64,000 nucleotides of DNA, taken from positions 10,712,501 through 10,776,500 of the forward strand of contig NC_090129.1 in NCBI RefSeq assembly GCF_040581485.1. Direction: 5' to 3'. Below the pieces are notes generated by a model. It was given only the letters and a program-made list of their open reading frames with translations, did no database searches and was not told where the DNA came from. The position numbers were made by a program, and so were the translations under genes. Positions 12,301-27,300 of this stretch are shown in pieces. Position 1 is the first letter of the stretch; each line of letters begins with the position of its first letter. This DNA is from Linepithema humile. Lineage: Eukaryota > Arthropoda > Insecta > Hymenoptera > Formicidae.

Positions 12301-15300
12301 TGTGCAGAATGGCGGCAAATTTAAAACAGTCAGCTTGTATTAAAATATCCTTTATGTACAGATATATATATATATATATACCATTGTAGAATAATCGAAA
12401 AGATTATTAATATACAAAAGATTTCTCCACCAATATTTCGCACAAAGTTCGTGCAGTTTGTCACTCATGTAAAATTGTGATGTTTTGTCGTACCAAAACC
12501 AATTTAATTGTGTTATTCCAATCATCATCATATAAGCGGGTGTTAACCTTAAAATAAAAGTTATGAATAAATTTTTGTAAAAGTTATTATTACTTATTTC
12601 ATTCCTTAACTTTGATTTTTAAATTGTTCTTACTATATATTCTTTTATTTTCCTTATTACTATATTATTTATTTTATTATACTTTTTGAGTTGTTTTGTT
12701 ATTATTTATATGAAACGAAATAATGAAGAACACACCGTATAAATCTTTTTATTATAAGAAAAAAGAACTTATTTAGTTTCGCTTTGTAGGGAATCGGTAT
12801 AGTTTTTTCTTGACCTTTTTCATGCTTTAGATATGAGTAGGTCATTAAAAATCCACTTAGAAAAAGAAACGTCTCAACTGCTAAAGTCGCACTGGTGAAT
12901 ACTTGACTGGGCAAGCTGGCGCTTAATCTGAGAGCCCATATTTTATTATCTATATACAAAATGATTTCTGTTATGCATGAAAAATACTAATTGTAAAATA
13001 TAATACAAACAATACAATTTTTTTAATTACTTGCCAATATAATCAATTGAGAAAAAAGCAATGTGAATGCTGATTATCCAAATCGTGGAAATCAATTTTA
13101 AACCGTAAATAATAGGTATTGAATCACCTTCTACTTTCATACTCAATATTATTTTCGTATTTGTATAAATGGAGAAACACATTAGTATTTTTCCAAGTTT
13201 ATTTTCTTGATGCGATGGCAAAGTAGTTATTTCCATTTGTTCGTGTATATTTTTCTTATCTAAATAACAATTTAAAAGTTTTAATAGTACATTAATATAT
13301 ATAATCAAGATACTTTGAAAATAATGAAATTATTATGTAAAGGAACAGTCATACAAAAATAAATACAAAAAAATATGAAATAAACTTCCGAAAAGCTATC
13401 ACCTCCGATTTGGCTTATTTTCAGCCTAAATACTTATTTTATCTAGTAAATAATATTTCCAAATGGATTTTTGGCGCAAATGCTCCCAGCCTCCCACAAA
13501 GGTAAAACTGTTTTTGTTAATTATTTCAGAAAGTGTTCATTGTACGGAAAAAGTTGTCAAACAAAAAATGAAGCTCATAGAATGCTCTACAAATAAGGTG
13601 CTATACATATTTTACCTAACTCCAATATTTTAGCCGTTATTATCAAAAATCTGGAGGCAGTATGTTCCGTCTTCCTGCGGGGGGGCTCCACCATCAAAAA
13701 ACTATACACATAGGGGCTGGATTGAATCTCGCTTTGAGTAGAAATTCGTAAACCCATGTGGAACCTCGCTTTGCGTAGAAAGTGTATGCGTGGAGGCAGT
13801 GCGTTCCGCCCCCCTGCAAAAGGCTCCACAATCAAAAATCTGTACACATAGGGTCTAAATTGAATCTCGCTTTGCGTAGAAAGTCGTAAACCCATGTGGA
13901 ATCTCACTTCGCGTTGTAAAGTGTATGCGTGGATGCAGTGGATGTCGCCCCTCCTATGAGGGCTTTTACAAGTTTTTTGATAATAACGACTAAAATATTG
14001 GAGTTAGGTAAAATATGTGTAAGACCTTATTTGTAGAGCTTTTTATGAGCTTTATTTTTTATTTGACAAATTTTTTGTTTGTACTTTTTCCGTACAATGA
14101 ATATTTTCTGAAATAATTAACAAAAACAGTTTAACCTTTGAGGGGGGTTGGGGGCAAAGAGGGCATTTGCACCAAAAATCCATTTGGGAATATTATTTAC
14201 TAGATAAAATAAGTATTTAGGCTGAATATAAGCCAAATCGGAGGTGATAGCTTTTCGGAAGTCCACCCGAAATATAGATAAGTTTTATACGAATAAACAA
14301 TAGATATACAATATACGCAAAGAAGGTGTCTCAGAATAACTACGATAACACTCGTGAACAGATAGAGCACAATAAACCGAACTGATAAGTTTACCATTTT
14401 ACAATTTTTGCAATAATTATGAAAAAATTAATTAAAAAAAATTGACGAATAAGCGCGCATTTCACTTGGCTTAACTGTAAAATACATGCTGTAGGCGTGT
14501 GCTAAGTGAGTGCCGCGCGGCAACGAAAAGTAAAGCTTCTGCCTGCTCACTACTCGCGTGTTACTTTTGTTTTCGCCGACTGATCAAATTAGGATACACA
14601 AGCCAAAATGTACAAAAATGATTCTTTGAAAGATACTTTTCTCATAGATGGGGTTACTAGATGTTATAATACATAGAAACTTATATCAGTGATTGTTCTA
14701 TTAGAGGTACAAATAAATTTTAAACCGTTTTTTGTAAAACATAAGAAAGTAATTCAAAATTTAAATATTCTCCCGCTCTTTTCCAATTTTGTAGTGTTTA
14801 TATGGTAACATAAAAAATAACAACCAACTTCACGATATTGTTTGTGTAATCTAAAATTACAGCAGCTTGAAAATGGCAAACGAGAAACAATTTATTCGGC
14901 ACTGCATTCGCTATGAATTCCATCAAGGAAAGAGCGCCGCAAAAGCGTGTGCATCAATTTGTTTGACTCTTGGAGACAATGTTGTATCCAAAAGTACGTG
15001 TAAATTTTGGTTTAGACGGTTTAAAGAAAATGATTTCGACGTTAGCGATCGTGAACGTAGCGGAGCCCCTCTCAAGACTGAGGACGATGAATTGCAAGCA
15101 TTACTCGATGAAAATTCGTCCCAAACGCAAAAAGAGTTTGCATTACAACTGGGAGTAAAGCAACAAACCGTTTCTAACCGTTTACAAAAGATGGGAAAGA
15201 TTCAGAAAGAGAGAAAGTGGGTACCATACGAATTGAGCCAGAAGAACAAAGATAACCGTGTCGAAATGTGTCTGAATCTGTACAACAAACAGCACAGAAA

Positions 15301-18300
15301 GTTTTTCCTGTGGAAAATCGTAACGGGTGATGAAAAGTGGATACATTACAATAATCCCAAGCGAAAAAAATCATGGGTAGACCCCGGCCAACCATCCACA
15401 TCAACGCCAAAGCGGAATATCCACGACCAAAAGGTAATGCTCTGTATATGGTGGGATATGCAGGGTGTGCTATATTATGAGCTTCTGCAACCACGTGAAA
15501 CGGTTGATGGTGATCGCTATAGTCGACAACTATTGAGATTGAACGAAGAAATCCGTCGAAAACGTCCATATACTGGCAAAGGATTGCGTTCGGTGAAATT
15601 GCTTCATGACAACGCTACGCCTCATGTCGCTAAAACGGTCAAAGAAACATTATTGACGCTTGGTTGGGATGTTCTACCGCACCCGGCCTATTCGCCAGAT
15701 ATAGCGCCAAGTGATTATCACTTGTTCCGTTCGATGCAAAACGCATTGTCTGAGGTACGCTTCCGGAATATTGAAGAAGTGCGAAAATGGGTCGACGACT
15801 TTATTAAATCAAAACTTTAAACGAAACTTTCTTCACTGCCGGAATTCGTAAGCTGCCCGAAAGATGGCGCAAAGTCATAGATAATAACGGAGAATATTTT
15901 GATACTTACCAGGTGTACAAGTATGAAATGCAGATTTGAGACAACAGATAGTGTACCAATGCAGTGTGTAGTATAAAAATTTGAAGTATATGCCATTTAG
16001 TTGTGCCATCAACAAAAGTCAACGCGCACAAGTGCGCGATAAATTGAAAAAGTGTTTGCATATTATTGTTTTGCTGTGTTCAATATGTCGAAATTTGTGC
16101 CAAATAAAGAGCATTCGCGAACAGTGTTAATTTTTTGTTTTTATTTGAAGGAAACTGCTGCTGAATCATACCGATTACTTCGAGAAGCTTATGGTGAACA
16201 TGCTCCATCACAAGATACGTGTGAACGATGGTTTCGGCGTTTCAAAAGTGGTGATTTCGATGTTGCAGACAAGGAACACGGAAAACCACCAAAAAGATAC
16301 GAAGATGTAGAATTGCAAGCATTGTTGGACGAAGACAATTCACAAACACAAAAACAACTCGCAGAGCAATTGAGCGTTAGTCAACAAGCTGTTTCCAATC
16401 GCCTACAAGAGATGGGAAAGATTCAGAAGGTCGGCAGATGGATACCACATGAGTTGAACGAGAGGCAGATGGAGAGGCGCAAAAACACATGTGAAATTTT
16501 GCTCGAACGATACAAAAAAAAGTCGTTTTTGCATCGTATCGTTACTGGGGATGAAAAGTGGATATATTTTGAAAATCCCAAGTGCAAAAAATCATGAGTA
16601 TACCCAGGCGCATCATCCACATCAACCGCAAGACCGAATCGTTTTGGCAGGAAGACGATGCTCTGTGTTTGGTGGGACCAGAAGGGTGTGGTCTATTATG
16701 AGCTGTTAAAGCCTGGTAAAACGGTTAATACCAAACGCTACCAACAACAATTGATCGATTTGAACCGTCCGCTACTCGAAAAACGACCAGAATATCGAAA
16801 AAGGCAACACAAGATCATTTTTCTCCATGACAATACTCCATCACATACGGCAAAACCGGTTCGCGACACATTGGAAGCACTCAGCTGGGAAGTTCTAGCC
16901 CATGCGGCTTACTCACCAGACTTGGCTCCTTCCGATTACCACTTGTTTGCATCGATGGGTCACGCACTTGCTGAGCAGCGCTTTGGTTCGTACGAAGATG
17001 TGAAAAAATGGCTCGATGAATGGTTCGCGGCAAAAGGGGAAGATTTTTACTGGCGTGGTATCTACAAATTACCCAAAAGATGGGAAAAATGTATAACTAG
17101 CAATAGAGCATACTTTGAGTAAATTACTTTTTATCATTCTTCCGAATTTAACGTGTTTTTTTTTTTTTAAAAGAATCCGCATTTTATACTTGTACACCTG
17201 GTAAGAGGATGCTGGAGTGCCAGACGAATTCCGACGCGAAAGCGCCATCATTTCGATAGAACTAAAAACGAGAATAACATTATCGGCGTAGCCTACAGAC
17301 CTACGCCGCGTAGGTCTGTGTGTACGCATTTGTTTGTAGTGGTAACTTACTACACTGACGTGTGGTCTGTGTAAGCGTTATCGGATAGTTTGTAAACAAA
17401 CGACTCTTGCGCTTGTTTCCTCGACTAAAATTTCGTCACAAGGCTGCAATATAATGTACGAGACGACATAGGCGTATACAAGGTGTCAAATAAATATGAA
17501 CAAAATATGATAAAATAATTAATAAAAATATATATATAATATTATACAGGGTGTCCCAAAAATTTTGATAAAGCGCTCGTGTGCAGATAGAACGGACTAA
17601 ACTGAATCAAAAAGTCCTGTATCATTTTGCAATTTTCGCAACAATTAACGAGTTATAATTACTAAAAGTCACCGAATAAGCACGTATCCGTCCAGCCTAT
17701 CGCCATATCGAATGCAAGCGCGCGGCGAGATACAACCGCCCAGCGATCATGATCGCTAGGTGCGCGGGAAGTTGTTTACTACAAGCGGCAAAATTCGCTC
17801 TGATATATGACGATCTCCCGTTTTTGTTATTGTAGTAAATACCTATGTAGTAAATACAAAATAACTAATTAACCAATTAATTAATATTTACATATACACA
17901 TATATTGAATAAATAGTTATCTTTATTTTGTATTTTATATGATAATGACTGAAATAATGAGAGTAAATATCATTTCAGTCATTATATAAAATACAAAATA
18001 AAGATAACTATATTCAATATGTATATGTATGTATTGAATAATTAATTTATTTATTTATTTATTTTGTATTAATTACATAAGAATAAAAATAGGGAAAGCA
18101 TATAACAACGAAGCGTATTACTCCTGCTCTCGTCGTGCGTTGTCGAACGTGCGCAACGCGCGATTATTCGTCAATGCTTTTTAATTAATATCTCAATTAT
18201 TATTGCAAAAATTATAAAGGACTTTCTATTCAGTTTACTGCACTCTACCCGCACACGAGCGTTGGCACAGACATTATAAAACACCCTGTATATATTTTAA

Positions 18301-21300
18301 TCCTACGTTACAATATAATACCCGTGTGGGGTTGCCAGTTCCCCATCGGAAGTCTCTCCAGATGCCGGCGTACCGGTGAGCACCGGAAAAATAAAATACT
18401 CGGGATGGACCAAAACTAGCAATTAGTGCAATGGATAAAACAAAAACGGACAGTAGTATCCCAGGTGGTAGTCGGGACATTGACCCTGGAAATCCAACCT
18501 CTTCGGAGGCCAGTTCCATGGATTCTGGGTGGGGGGGGGGGGGGAAACATTGTTTTTTATAGATACTAAGAAACTAACAATTATTGAAAACAGGAGCCAA
18601 AGCCAAAATCTAACTTATAGTCTAAATATCGATAAAGCTCACTACAAATTTTTAAGCTGCGGTAGACCAAGAAGTAACTCACTACATGCAACATCTAACG
18701 AGAACTTTAGGTCAGTAAACGCAAAAGTGCAAGTACAGAAGCAAAGTTGTAATAAAACTGCACATCCCAACGCAAGCAAAGATGACGTATGGAGAACTGT
18801 CCCTGAAAGGAAAAGACTCCGTGAAAGTCCAGAATCCATGATGGAAAAATCAAAACAAATCAAAATACAAGACTATTGATTGAGCTCACCGTTACCAACT
18901 TCTAATAGTTTTGAAGTCCTTAGTGATAACGCTCAAGAATCAGTAGATAAAGTTAAACCATTAAAACCCCCATTTATTTACATTGTTAGAGTAAGTACCC
19001 AGACAGCACGTATGTCCAAAATCGGGACATAAGACGGCTTAAAGACGTCAGTAAAACGCCTTTTAGACACGGTATCTAAAAGACGTTTTAATGATGTCTT
19101 TAAGATGTCTTATGTCTCGATTTTAGACATGTGTGCTGTCTGGGTAACATCCAACCTCTTAATGAACTACTTAATAAAATAGCAAGGGATGGATATGAAA
19201 TTAAAATACTAAGGGATAAATAGGTAAAGATTCAGCCTAAAACCTCAGAGAATTACTCCATAATAATTAAGGAGTTAAAGCTTAAAAACACTGAATTCCA
19301 TACCTACAAACCGAAGCAAGAAAAAAGCTTCAGGGTGGTTTTAAAAAATATGCACCACTCGACGGACTTGCAGGAATTGAAGCAGGGCATAGAAGAGCAC
19401 GGTCATAAAGTTATCAACTTGTGGAACTTTAAACATAGAGTTACTAAAAAACCACTACCCCTTTTCCATCTCGAACTCAAGTCAAAACACGAAAATAAAA
19501 ATGTATATAATCTTAAATCATTACTTCAATGTCGTGTAATTATAGAGCCGCCAAGACTAAGAAGGGAGATACCACAATGCGCGAATTGCCAACGGGCACA
19601 CTAAGGGATTTTGTAACCGACAAGCCAGATGCATTAAATGCGCTGGAAGCCATTCAACTAAGAGATTGTAGTAGAAAAACGAGATCAGAGCATGTGAAAT
19701 GTGTGCTATGCAATAGCAATCATCCCGCCAACTATAATGATTGTGTTGTTTATAAACAAATACAAAAAGTAAAATATCCTCCATTGCGTCCAAAGGGGAT
19801 TTCTAAACTAGCATTACTACATACTAAAATGGACCACTCTACAGTTAATTCAAAACAAACTTATGCTCAAGTTACGAAGTCCCAGCACATTTCTACTTAA
19901 AACAAAGAATCGTACAACACAGATAGGGGCGAACATAGCCCAAACAAATCAGACACAATTCAAAAAATTTTAATTATATTAAAACAAATGTTTACGCAGG
20001 CTACTACTATGACAAACCTGTTAGTAAATTTCATTGATGAGCTTTTAATAAAATTAAACAATTAAAGATAGCCGTTTGAAATGCCAACGGGCTACCACAA
20101 CACAGGAATGAAGTAAAATATTTCATCAATGTCCATAAAGTTGATATAATGTTAATCTCTGAAACGCATTTTACCAATAAAAGCTTTTTTGGGATATGGG
20201 CGTAAGCCCAAAGGATTTGTTCGATTTGGTTGAAAGTTTTCAGAGACCAATTTTGTTAGAAAAATATAAATTTATTTTTCTCGTCAGAGAATGAGTATGT
20301 ACAAGTTTGAGTTGTGTTTAAATTAATTGATTGCGCCAAAGGCGCTTTCTCGGTAAAGTTGTAAAACCGAGAATTAAAAGAAAAATTGACGGGCGCGGTA
20401 AGAGATTACCGGCCGCGTCTTGGTATACTGAACGGGTCCTAAAAAGGACGGTTCAATTGAATCCGCTCGTTGTAGCCCCTTTCCCGGCGTCGGTGGAACT
20501 CCGTTTGGGAAGTGGTCTTCCGTCTGGCAACTGCTCTCTGAGCAGGCTCTAGGCGGCGAAGTTTGGATCGCCACGGAACGAGTTTCCGGTGTGCCGGTGG
20601 CTGTCACCGTCTCGGCTCTCGGTATTGCGGAATGCTCCGTGTACCGAGGAGAGAGAGGTCTCTGAATTTGGATGTCGCCTTGTACTAGAGTGTCCCTTGG
20701 TGGCCGAGTTAACCGGACGCAGAACTCTAGTGGAATTAGCTTCCACGCTAGAGTCTGAGGAGGTGACGGCGGTACTAAAGTTTCAGCGGGCCGCTTAGTT
20801 GTAATGTGCGGCCGATGCTGGGACTCTGTTTTCCTTTTACGTGCCTTGCGAGGCAGCGTGAGAAAAACTGCGAGACAATTTGCCTCTGGTTAAATTCTGC
20901 TAAAGCAGAGTCTGACTCAGATCAAGGGCCTTGGAGAGAGCTCGCCTTGAAGCGAGTGAGTGAGGAAAGATCTGCGGAGAAGCTCTTTTATATTGCTTCG
21001 ATCGAAGCTTGATCGCGAGAAAGCTCTTCACCGCCTGCGCAACCTAGCGGTGTCTCCGCAAGCTCATAACTCGGTAGAAGGCCTGCGGCGCGTAGCGGCG
21101 CCGCGGCGTATTATGCCGCGTCAGTGTAGCGGTGTGGCGGTGAGCCGCCACACGGGATACCAAATTTCAACTTATATCACACAATGCAATCAGATGGAAC
21201 AGCCCATGGAAGCTCGGCCATATTGGTAAAAAAAAACAATTAAACATTATGAGCATGGCAAATATAGCAAAGATCATCTGCAAGCCATCTCTATAGTGGT

Positions 21301-24300
21301 AGAGGACTGGGTTGGTCCGATCACAATTGCAGTAACATACAGCCCGCCAAAATGCACCATTAACAAGGAACAATACCTGGATTTTTTCAAAACTCTTGGC
21401 AATCGCTTCCTAGCGGCGACTATAATGCCAAGCACGCCCAGTGGGGATCGAGAATTACATCACCAAAGGGACGAGAACTTATAAAGGCTGCTGAAAAACT
21501 GCAATTAAACATAGTTTCTACCGGTGAACCGACCTACTGGCCCTCGGACAAAGGCAGAAAACCTGATCTTTTTGGAGTTGCCAGAGGGATTGCATCAAGA
21601 TATGTTAAATGCGATTCCAGCTACGAGCTCTCCTCTGACCATTCACCAATTCTAATTACAATCGCAACTGCAACTATAAAAGAAATGCAGAACCGCAAAT
21701 TACATATAATAATAACAATTGGGATAACTACCGCGAGCTGATTAGATCAACTATAAACTTGAGGATACCATTAAAAACTGAACTGGATATTATCTCGGCT
21801 GTTAAGCACTTCAATGAATGTATTCAACAAGCAGTTTGGAAATCAACACCTTTCTCTTCTGAGCAAGAAGTTACCTTAAATTGTCCTAACCATATCCAGG
21901 AAAAAATAAAGGAAAAAAGGAAGATCAGGAAACTTTGACAAACTACAAGATGTTTTATAATTAAGAAGAAATTAAATTATGTCACAAAGGAGGTAAAGGA
22001 TATATTGAATAAGGATGTTAACGGAAGTATGCAAACCTACCTTACGGAGTTTGATGCTACCCCGGCAACCGCCAGCTAACCTTCGATTATTCATTGTGGA
22101 GGATAACGAGAAGATTTAAACAGCCTAAGTCAATAAATCAACCTTCTGTACATAGACCTGATGGTACCTGGGTCAGAAGCAATATCAAAAAAGCGGAAAC
22201 TTTTGTTCAGCATCTCTCTGAGGTTTTTAGACCTAATCCCAATTTATGTTCATCTGAGGAACACACCATTGAAAAGAAGGTAAACAAAATACATCAACTA
22301 GGTCAATCAATTAGAAAGTTTACCAAAAACGATGTCTATCGTGAAATCACAAACTTGAAGCCAAAAAAGTCTCCGGGTTATGATTTAATAACAGGTGCAG
22401 CGTTGAAGAAATTACCAGGTGAGGGAATGATATTCCTTACGTAACTGCTTAAGGTCATCATTCGAACATGCACCTTCCCCTCACAGTGGAAAGTTGTCCA
22501 AATAAAAATGATCATAAAATCAGGCAAACCCCCAATGATTCCAAATCATACAAACCCATTAGCCTATTATCCAATCCTGCCAAACTATTTAAAAAACTAC
22601 TTTTTTTCAGGTTAATGACGGAAATTGAAGAAAGGCAGATAATACCTGACCACCAATACGGGTTTAAAATGAAACATAGCACAACGGATCAAGTACATAG
22701 AATAGGAGATACAATTTACAGATCATTCGAAGCAGGAAAGTACTGCTCGGCTATTTTCTTAGATGTTGCCCAGGTCTTCGACAAAGTATGGCACACTGGC
22801 CTGCTATACAAAGTTAAAACTAAGTTACCTATAAATTATATTGCATTTTTTAAATCTTACCTAACTGACCGTCACTTCATGATTAGATATGGGGAAACGC
22901 TATCAGAGTTAAAACCCTTTCATGCTGGTGTCCCACAAGGAAGTGTCTTAGGCCCCATACTTTATCTGATCTATACTGGAGACCTCCCACAAACAACAAG
23001 AATAACAACAGGAACCTTTGCGGATGACACTGTCCTGATTGCGACCCGCGCCGATTCGATACAGGCCTCTAAGTTGTTACAAAAAGGCTTAATTGAAATA
23101 GAGAACTGGACGAACAAATGAATTAAGATTAATGAAACCAAGTCTATACATGTCACGTTTATTACCAAGAAACTAAAATGTCCGGTAGTTAAACTACACA
23201 ATCCCCCAACAAGATGAAGCCAAATATCTAGGTTTACACCTAGACAGGCGCTTAACGTGGAAAAACACATATCAACCAAGCGCAAGCAATTAGGTATTAA
23301 GCTGAGACAGACGTATTGGATCATTGGCAGAAAGTCACAAATAACTATTGAAAATAAGTTACTTATCTATAAGAGCGTAATCAAACCTATTTGGATCTTT
23401 GGAATGCAGTTATGGGGAACTGCCTCAAATTTCAATATAGAAGTAATACAACGCTTTCAGTCAAAAATCCTTCGAATTATGGTTGATGCGCCTTGGTATA
23501 TGACTAACGAGACCTTGCATAGAGATCTGGGAATGCCTACTGTTAGAAAGGAGGTACGAAAAGCCAGTGGGAAGCATAAACTAAGATTGCAAAACCATCC
23601 AAATGAAACTGCGGCCAAACTAATCAAGAAACCTTATTGCACTCGTAGACTCAAACGAAGAATTCTTCAAGATTTGACTGAGTAATTTAGTAGACCTTTA
23701 GGGTGTGTCATTGGACACATATCGTGCTAAGTCTGATATTTTTTAACACAAAAAGTACTTATTGTCCTGAATGCGACAGTATTATATTTATGTATAGAAG
23801 TTAAAAAAAAAAAAAAAACGTTACAATTATATTTTTATCAGATGTATATGTTAAAATATTTGTTAGTGTTCTCATTTTTTATCTCTTTTCTGTCAATGTA
23901 TTTGCATAAACATTTAGAATACTAAAAATAATTTAGTAGAATATTCAATGAATGTTCTTTAGATGATATTAAATATCTTCTCTGAATATTCCTGGAATAT
24001 AGTAAAGAATATTTTTTCAACCTACCTGGAATATTGGTCTCATTTGAACGTTCTCTGAAGATTTAAAGAACATCTCTTATAGTACATTGAAAGAATATTT
24101 TAATATTCTTAACAAATATTTATAAAATGTTTATAGAATGTGTTTGCGTTATTTGGGCGATAATATAAGGTTTCAAAGTAGAGCGGATATAAATTTCTAT
24201 GTATTGTAATATCTAGTGACCTTATCTACAAATGAAAGAAGAACCCTTTAAAGATTTATTTCTGTATATTTTGGCTTGTGATTCTGGTTGGTCGGTCGGC

Positions 24301-27300
24301 GAAAACAAAAGTAACACACGAGCAATGAGCAGGCAGAAACTTTACTTTTTGTTGCCGTGCGACACTTTCCTAGCACACTCTTACAGCATACTTCTCACAG
24401 TCAAGCCACGTGAAACACGCGCTTATTTGTCAATTATTTTTAATTAAGTTCTTTATAATTATTGTAAAAATTGCAAAATGGTAAAGAACTGTTCAATTCG
24501 GTTTACAGTGCTCTATCCGCTTACGAGCATTGTCGTGATTATTCTGAGACAACTTGTATAAATAAATTTCTTACTGATATAAAATTCATCAACTAATTTT
24601 AAATCATAGAACATAAAGGTATTTTTTGAAATATAAACTCTATAATATTCATGATCATAATTATGGTATTGTTATATATAATAATTACTGGTAATCTATT
24701 GTTGTACTTGAAGAAAGTTAAGAAATTTTGGACATGATATATACTTACGAGTTTTATTCTTTGCATTTAAATGTTTTTGATGCACGAAAACATCATATAT
24801 AGTTCCGATTATCATCGCGCAAATAGTAAGCATTAAAATAACACTGCAATCAAAGATTAATATTTATAAATATCTCTTTGCTACTTTTCTTAGGACTTTT
24901 GGAAGTTATATAAAAATGTGCATCTCTATAGTCCTATACAGAGTGGTCCATGGAACTGAATCAAGCTCAAGTACTTATTCTGTTGAAGATAGAAAAAAAT
25001 TGTAGAGAAAAAAGTTAAATGAAACATAACATGAAAAATCTATGGACGCGAACATACTTTATCTATATATTTAATTAGTATGAACTGGTTAACTAATATT
25101 ACTTCACATGTCTTCAAGTGTTTATACTCAAAATCCATAATCGTCAACACAGTGGAACGTTTAAATATTACCTTAAATAAAGCATATATCTCACTCAAAA
25201 ATGTTAAATATCTCATGAAGTATTAATTTTTCGAGCATCTTATCCTAATACTTTTATACAGAGATTATACAAAGGAACTTATTTATGCAGAAAATTACGT
25301 ATTTTTATTAAAAAAAAGCAATTGCATTTTTCTGGTGCATCGTTGCACTTGCGAAAAAAATAAGTCTAGAAAATTTTTTCATGTTATGTTATTTAACTTT
25401 TTCCTCTATCGTTTTTTCTATCTTCCAAAGGACAAGCGCTAGCACTCGGCCCAGTTCCGTGGACCACTCTGTATATAAAATATATATCAACACTTCAGAG
25501 TTATACTATGTAAAGTCACATTTTCTCGAAAATTGAGTTATTATTGTCATAAAACTATATTCCAATTGATATTGATATCTGTTCGAATTATTGTGCGCTA
25601 ATTTGAATCATTTGATTCGCTCGCGGCGCGGTGCTCTTTTGTCGGACGAGATCGTTCTTGCTCTCTTTCGTTTTTGTTTTTCGACACGGCAACCATCTGT
25701 ATGTGAGTTTATCAATTTATATTAGAATAAAGCGTATCAGTTCAAGCATAATCTCTCGATGTAAAACTTTGTCTTATCCCGATCTTATCATACATAATAC
25801 TAATTTTTACCCAATGACAAACAGTTTTAAGTTCTTACAAGGAAAGGGACCCAAGTGTCCCCCTCCGATTTTGACGAGCTTTAAATATGTTGTAAAGTAG
25901 CTCAAAATAAGAGACACGTATTTTTTTTATGTGCTTTCTCACACGTTTAGGGTTGAAACAACCCCTACAAGCTAAAACGGTTTTTTTGGTTTTGACTGAA
26001 TATCGTCAAAACTGTAAGAGATATCAAAAAATGTTTCGAATAAAAGTTGCATGGTTTTTTATGAGCTTTATAACCGCGTAGCTCGATTTTTAAAAAATTT
26101 AATATTTTTTAATTTACCCTTACCCCTTCTTATTATTTTTACGAATTTCAAAATTTTTGTTATGACAAAAGTTGTAGCATTTTTTACGCTGAATACAACC
26201 ATATATGATTTTATTATGTTTCAAAATCGCATCTTTCAGAAATGAGCTGTCAATGTCGCACTATATGCGTCGCGCTGCGATATATGCATATATATGCATA
26301 ACGCATCGTTTGTGCCGCTTGTGTAATCGATGTTTGTCGCGCATGTGTAATTGATAAGATGAATAAAATTAGAAATAAAGATTAGCATGTTATAAAGTAT
26401 TCGGAAAAATGTTCTGATCAAAGAACAAAGTTCACTAAAGTTGTTGCCAAGGCATCTCCTCTAAATTACACTTTTATAGTTATACTAGAACAATACAAGC
26501 GCGCGCTGCGCCCGTGCACTTATTATAATAATTTAATAATTATGAAATCTAAATATTTTAATAAAATTTAAAAAATTTTAAATAATCGTCAAAATAATCT
26601 TTGCTCTTAAACTATCAAACTGTCAGAATAATCGAGATAACCAATCAGCGTCGCGGATAAGCGTCAACAATACTTTTGATACATTCGAGTATCGATTTTT
26701 CATGCCTTTTTTAAGAGTGGATTATATCGAAAGAGAAATAAATAAATAAAAATCTTACAATTAAAATGCAATTTATTGTTTTTCAATGGTAATGCAAAAA
26801 AATCCAATTAATTTCAAGTTTTTCTATTAATCAATACTAGAAACATTTGTTTGTTTATTATTTTATTTCTTTTATAATAATATATGTCGAAACAATTACA
26901 ACTTTACCTTCAACAATAACATACTACATATATTAAATATAATACATATATTAACATATATTAAAAACAGATGAATTTATGGAACAAACGTATCACAAAG
27001 GTGATGTTCGTGAAGAAAGTGATTTATACAAAGTGACTTTTTGCACCATGCGCAAGTAATTATTGCAGGTGCGCCACAAATATCGCATGTTGGTTTTGAC
27101 TGTTTATGGAAACAAAATTCCACTGGTGTTTCGAATTCTTCGGGCTTATTTATTACGTACCTGCTTTTATACTATGCGTATTTCAATAAATTTCTGAATC
27201 TTGGCGATGAAAATTGAGTCAATGACTGTAATTTTAAAATGGTGTTTCTTGCATGCAGATTGCCTTCCAGACCTAAAAGCATTACAGTATCAGAAAAGTG

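Larger units (their letters stand above)
18315..23818 (+). mobile_element. Jockey-type non-LTR retrotransposon (LINE), decayed, with poly(A) tail
   Basis: Target duplication CGTTACAAT flanks the element (18306-18314 and 23819-23827), and a 16-base A tail (23803-23818) ends it. Two coding regions are present: a gag-like ORF1 and an endonuclease/reverse-transcriptase ORF2, both with frameshifts. A MITE interrupts ORF1 and a 957-bp LTR-like insert interrupts the endonuclease. Confidence 0.88.

Noticed and set aside
14200..14397. Hydrophobic minus-strand frame that could have been the missing nrf-6 membrane exon
   Set aside because: It falls in foldback arms, lacks phase-compatible splice sites, and the true exon was found at 24749-24843.
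20331..21012. Several open frames in the GC-rich insert within the LINE
   Set aside because: They overlap on both strands, lack domains, and the segment behaves as a noncoding LTR-like insert.
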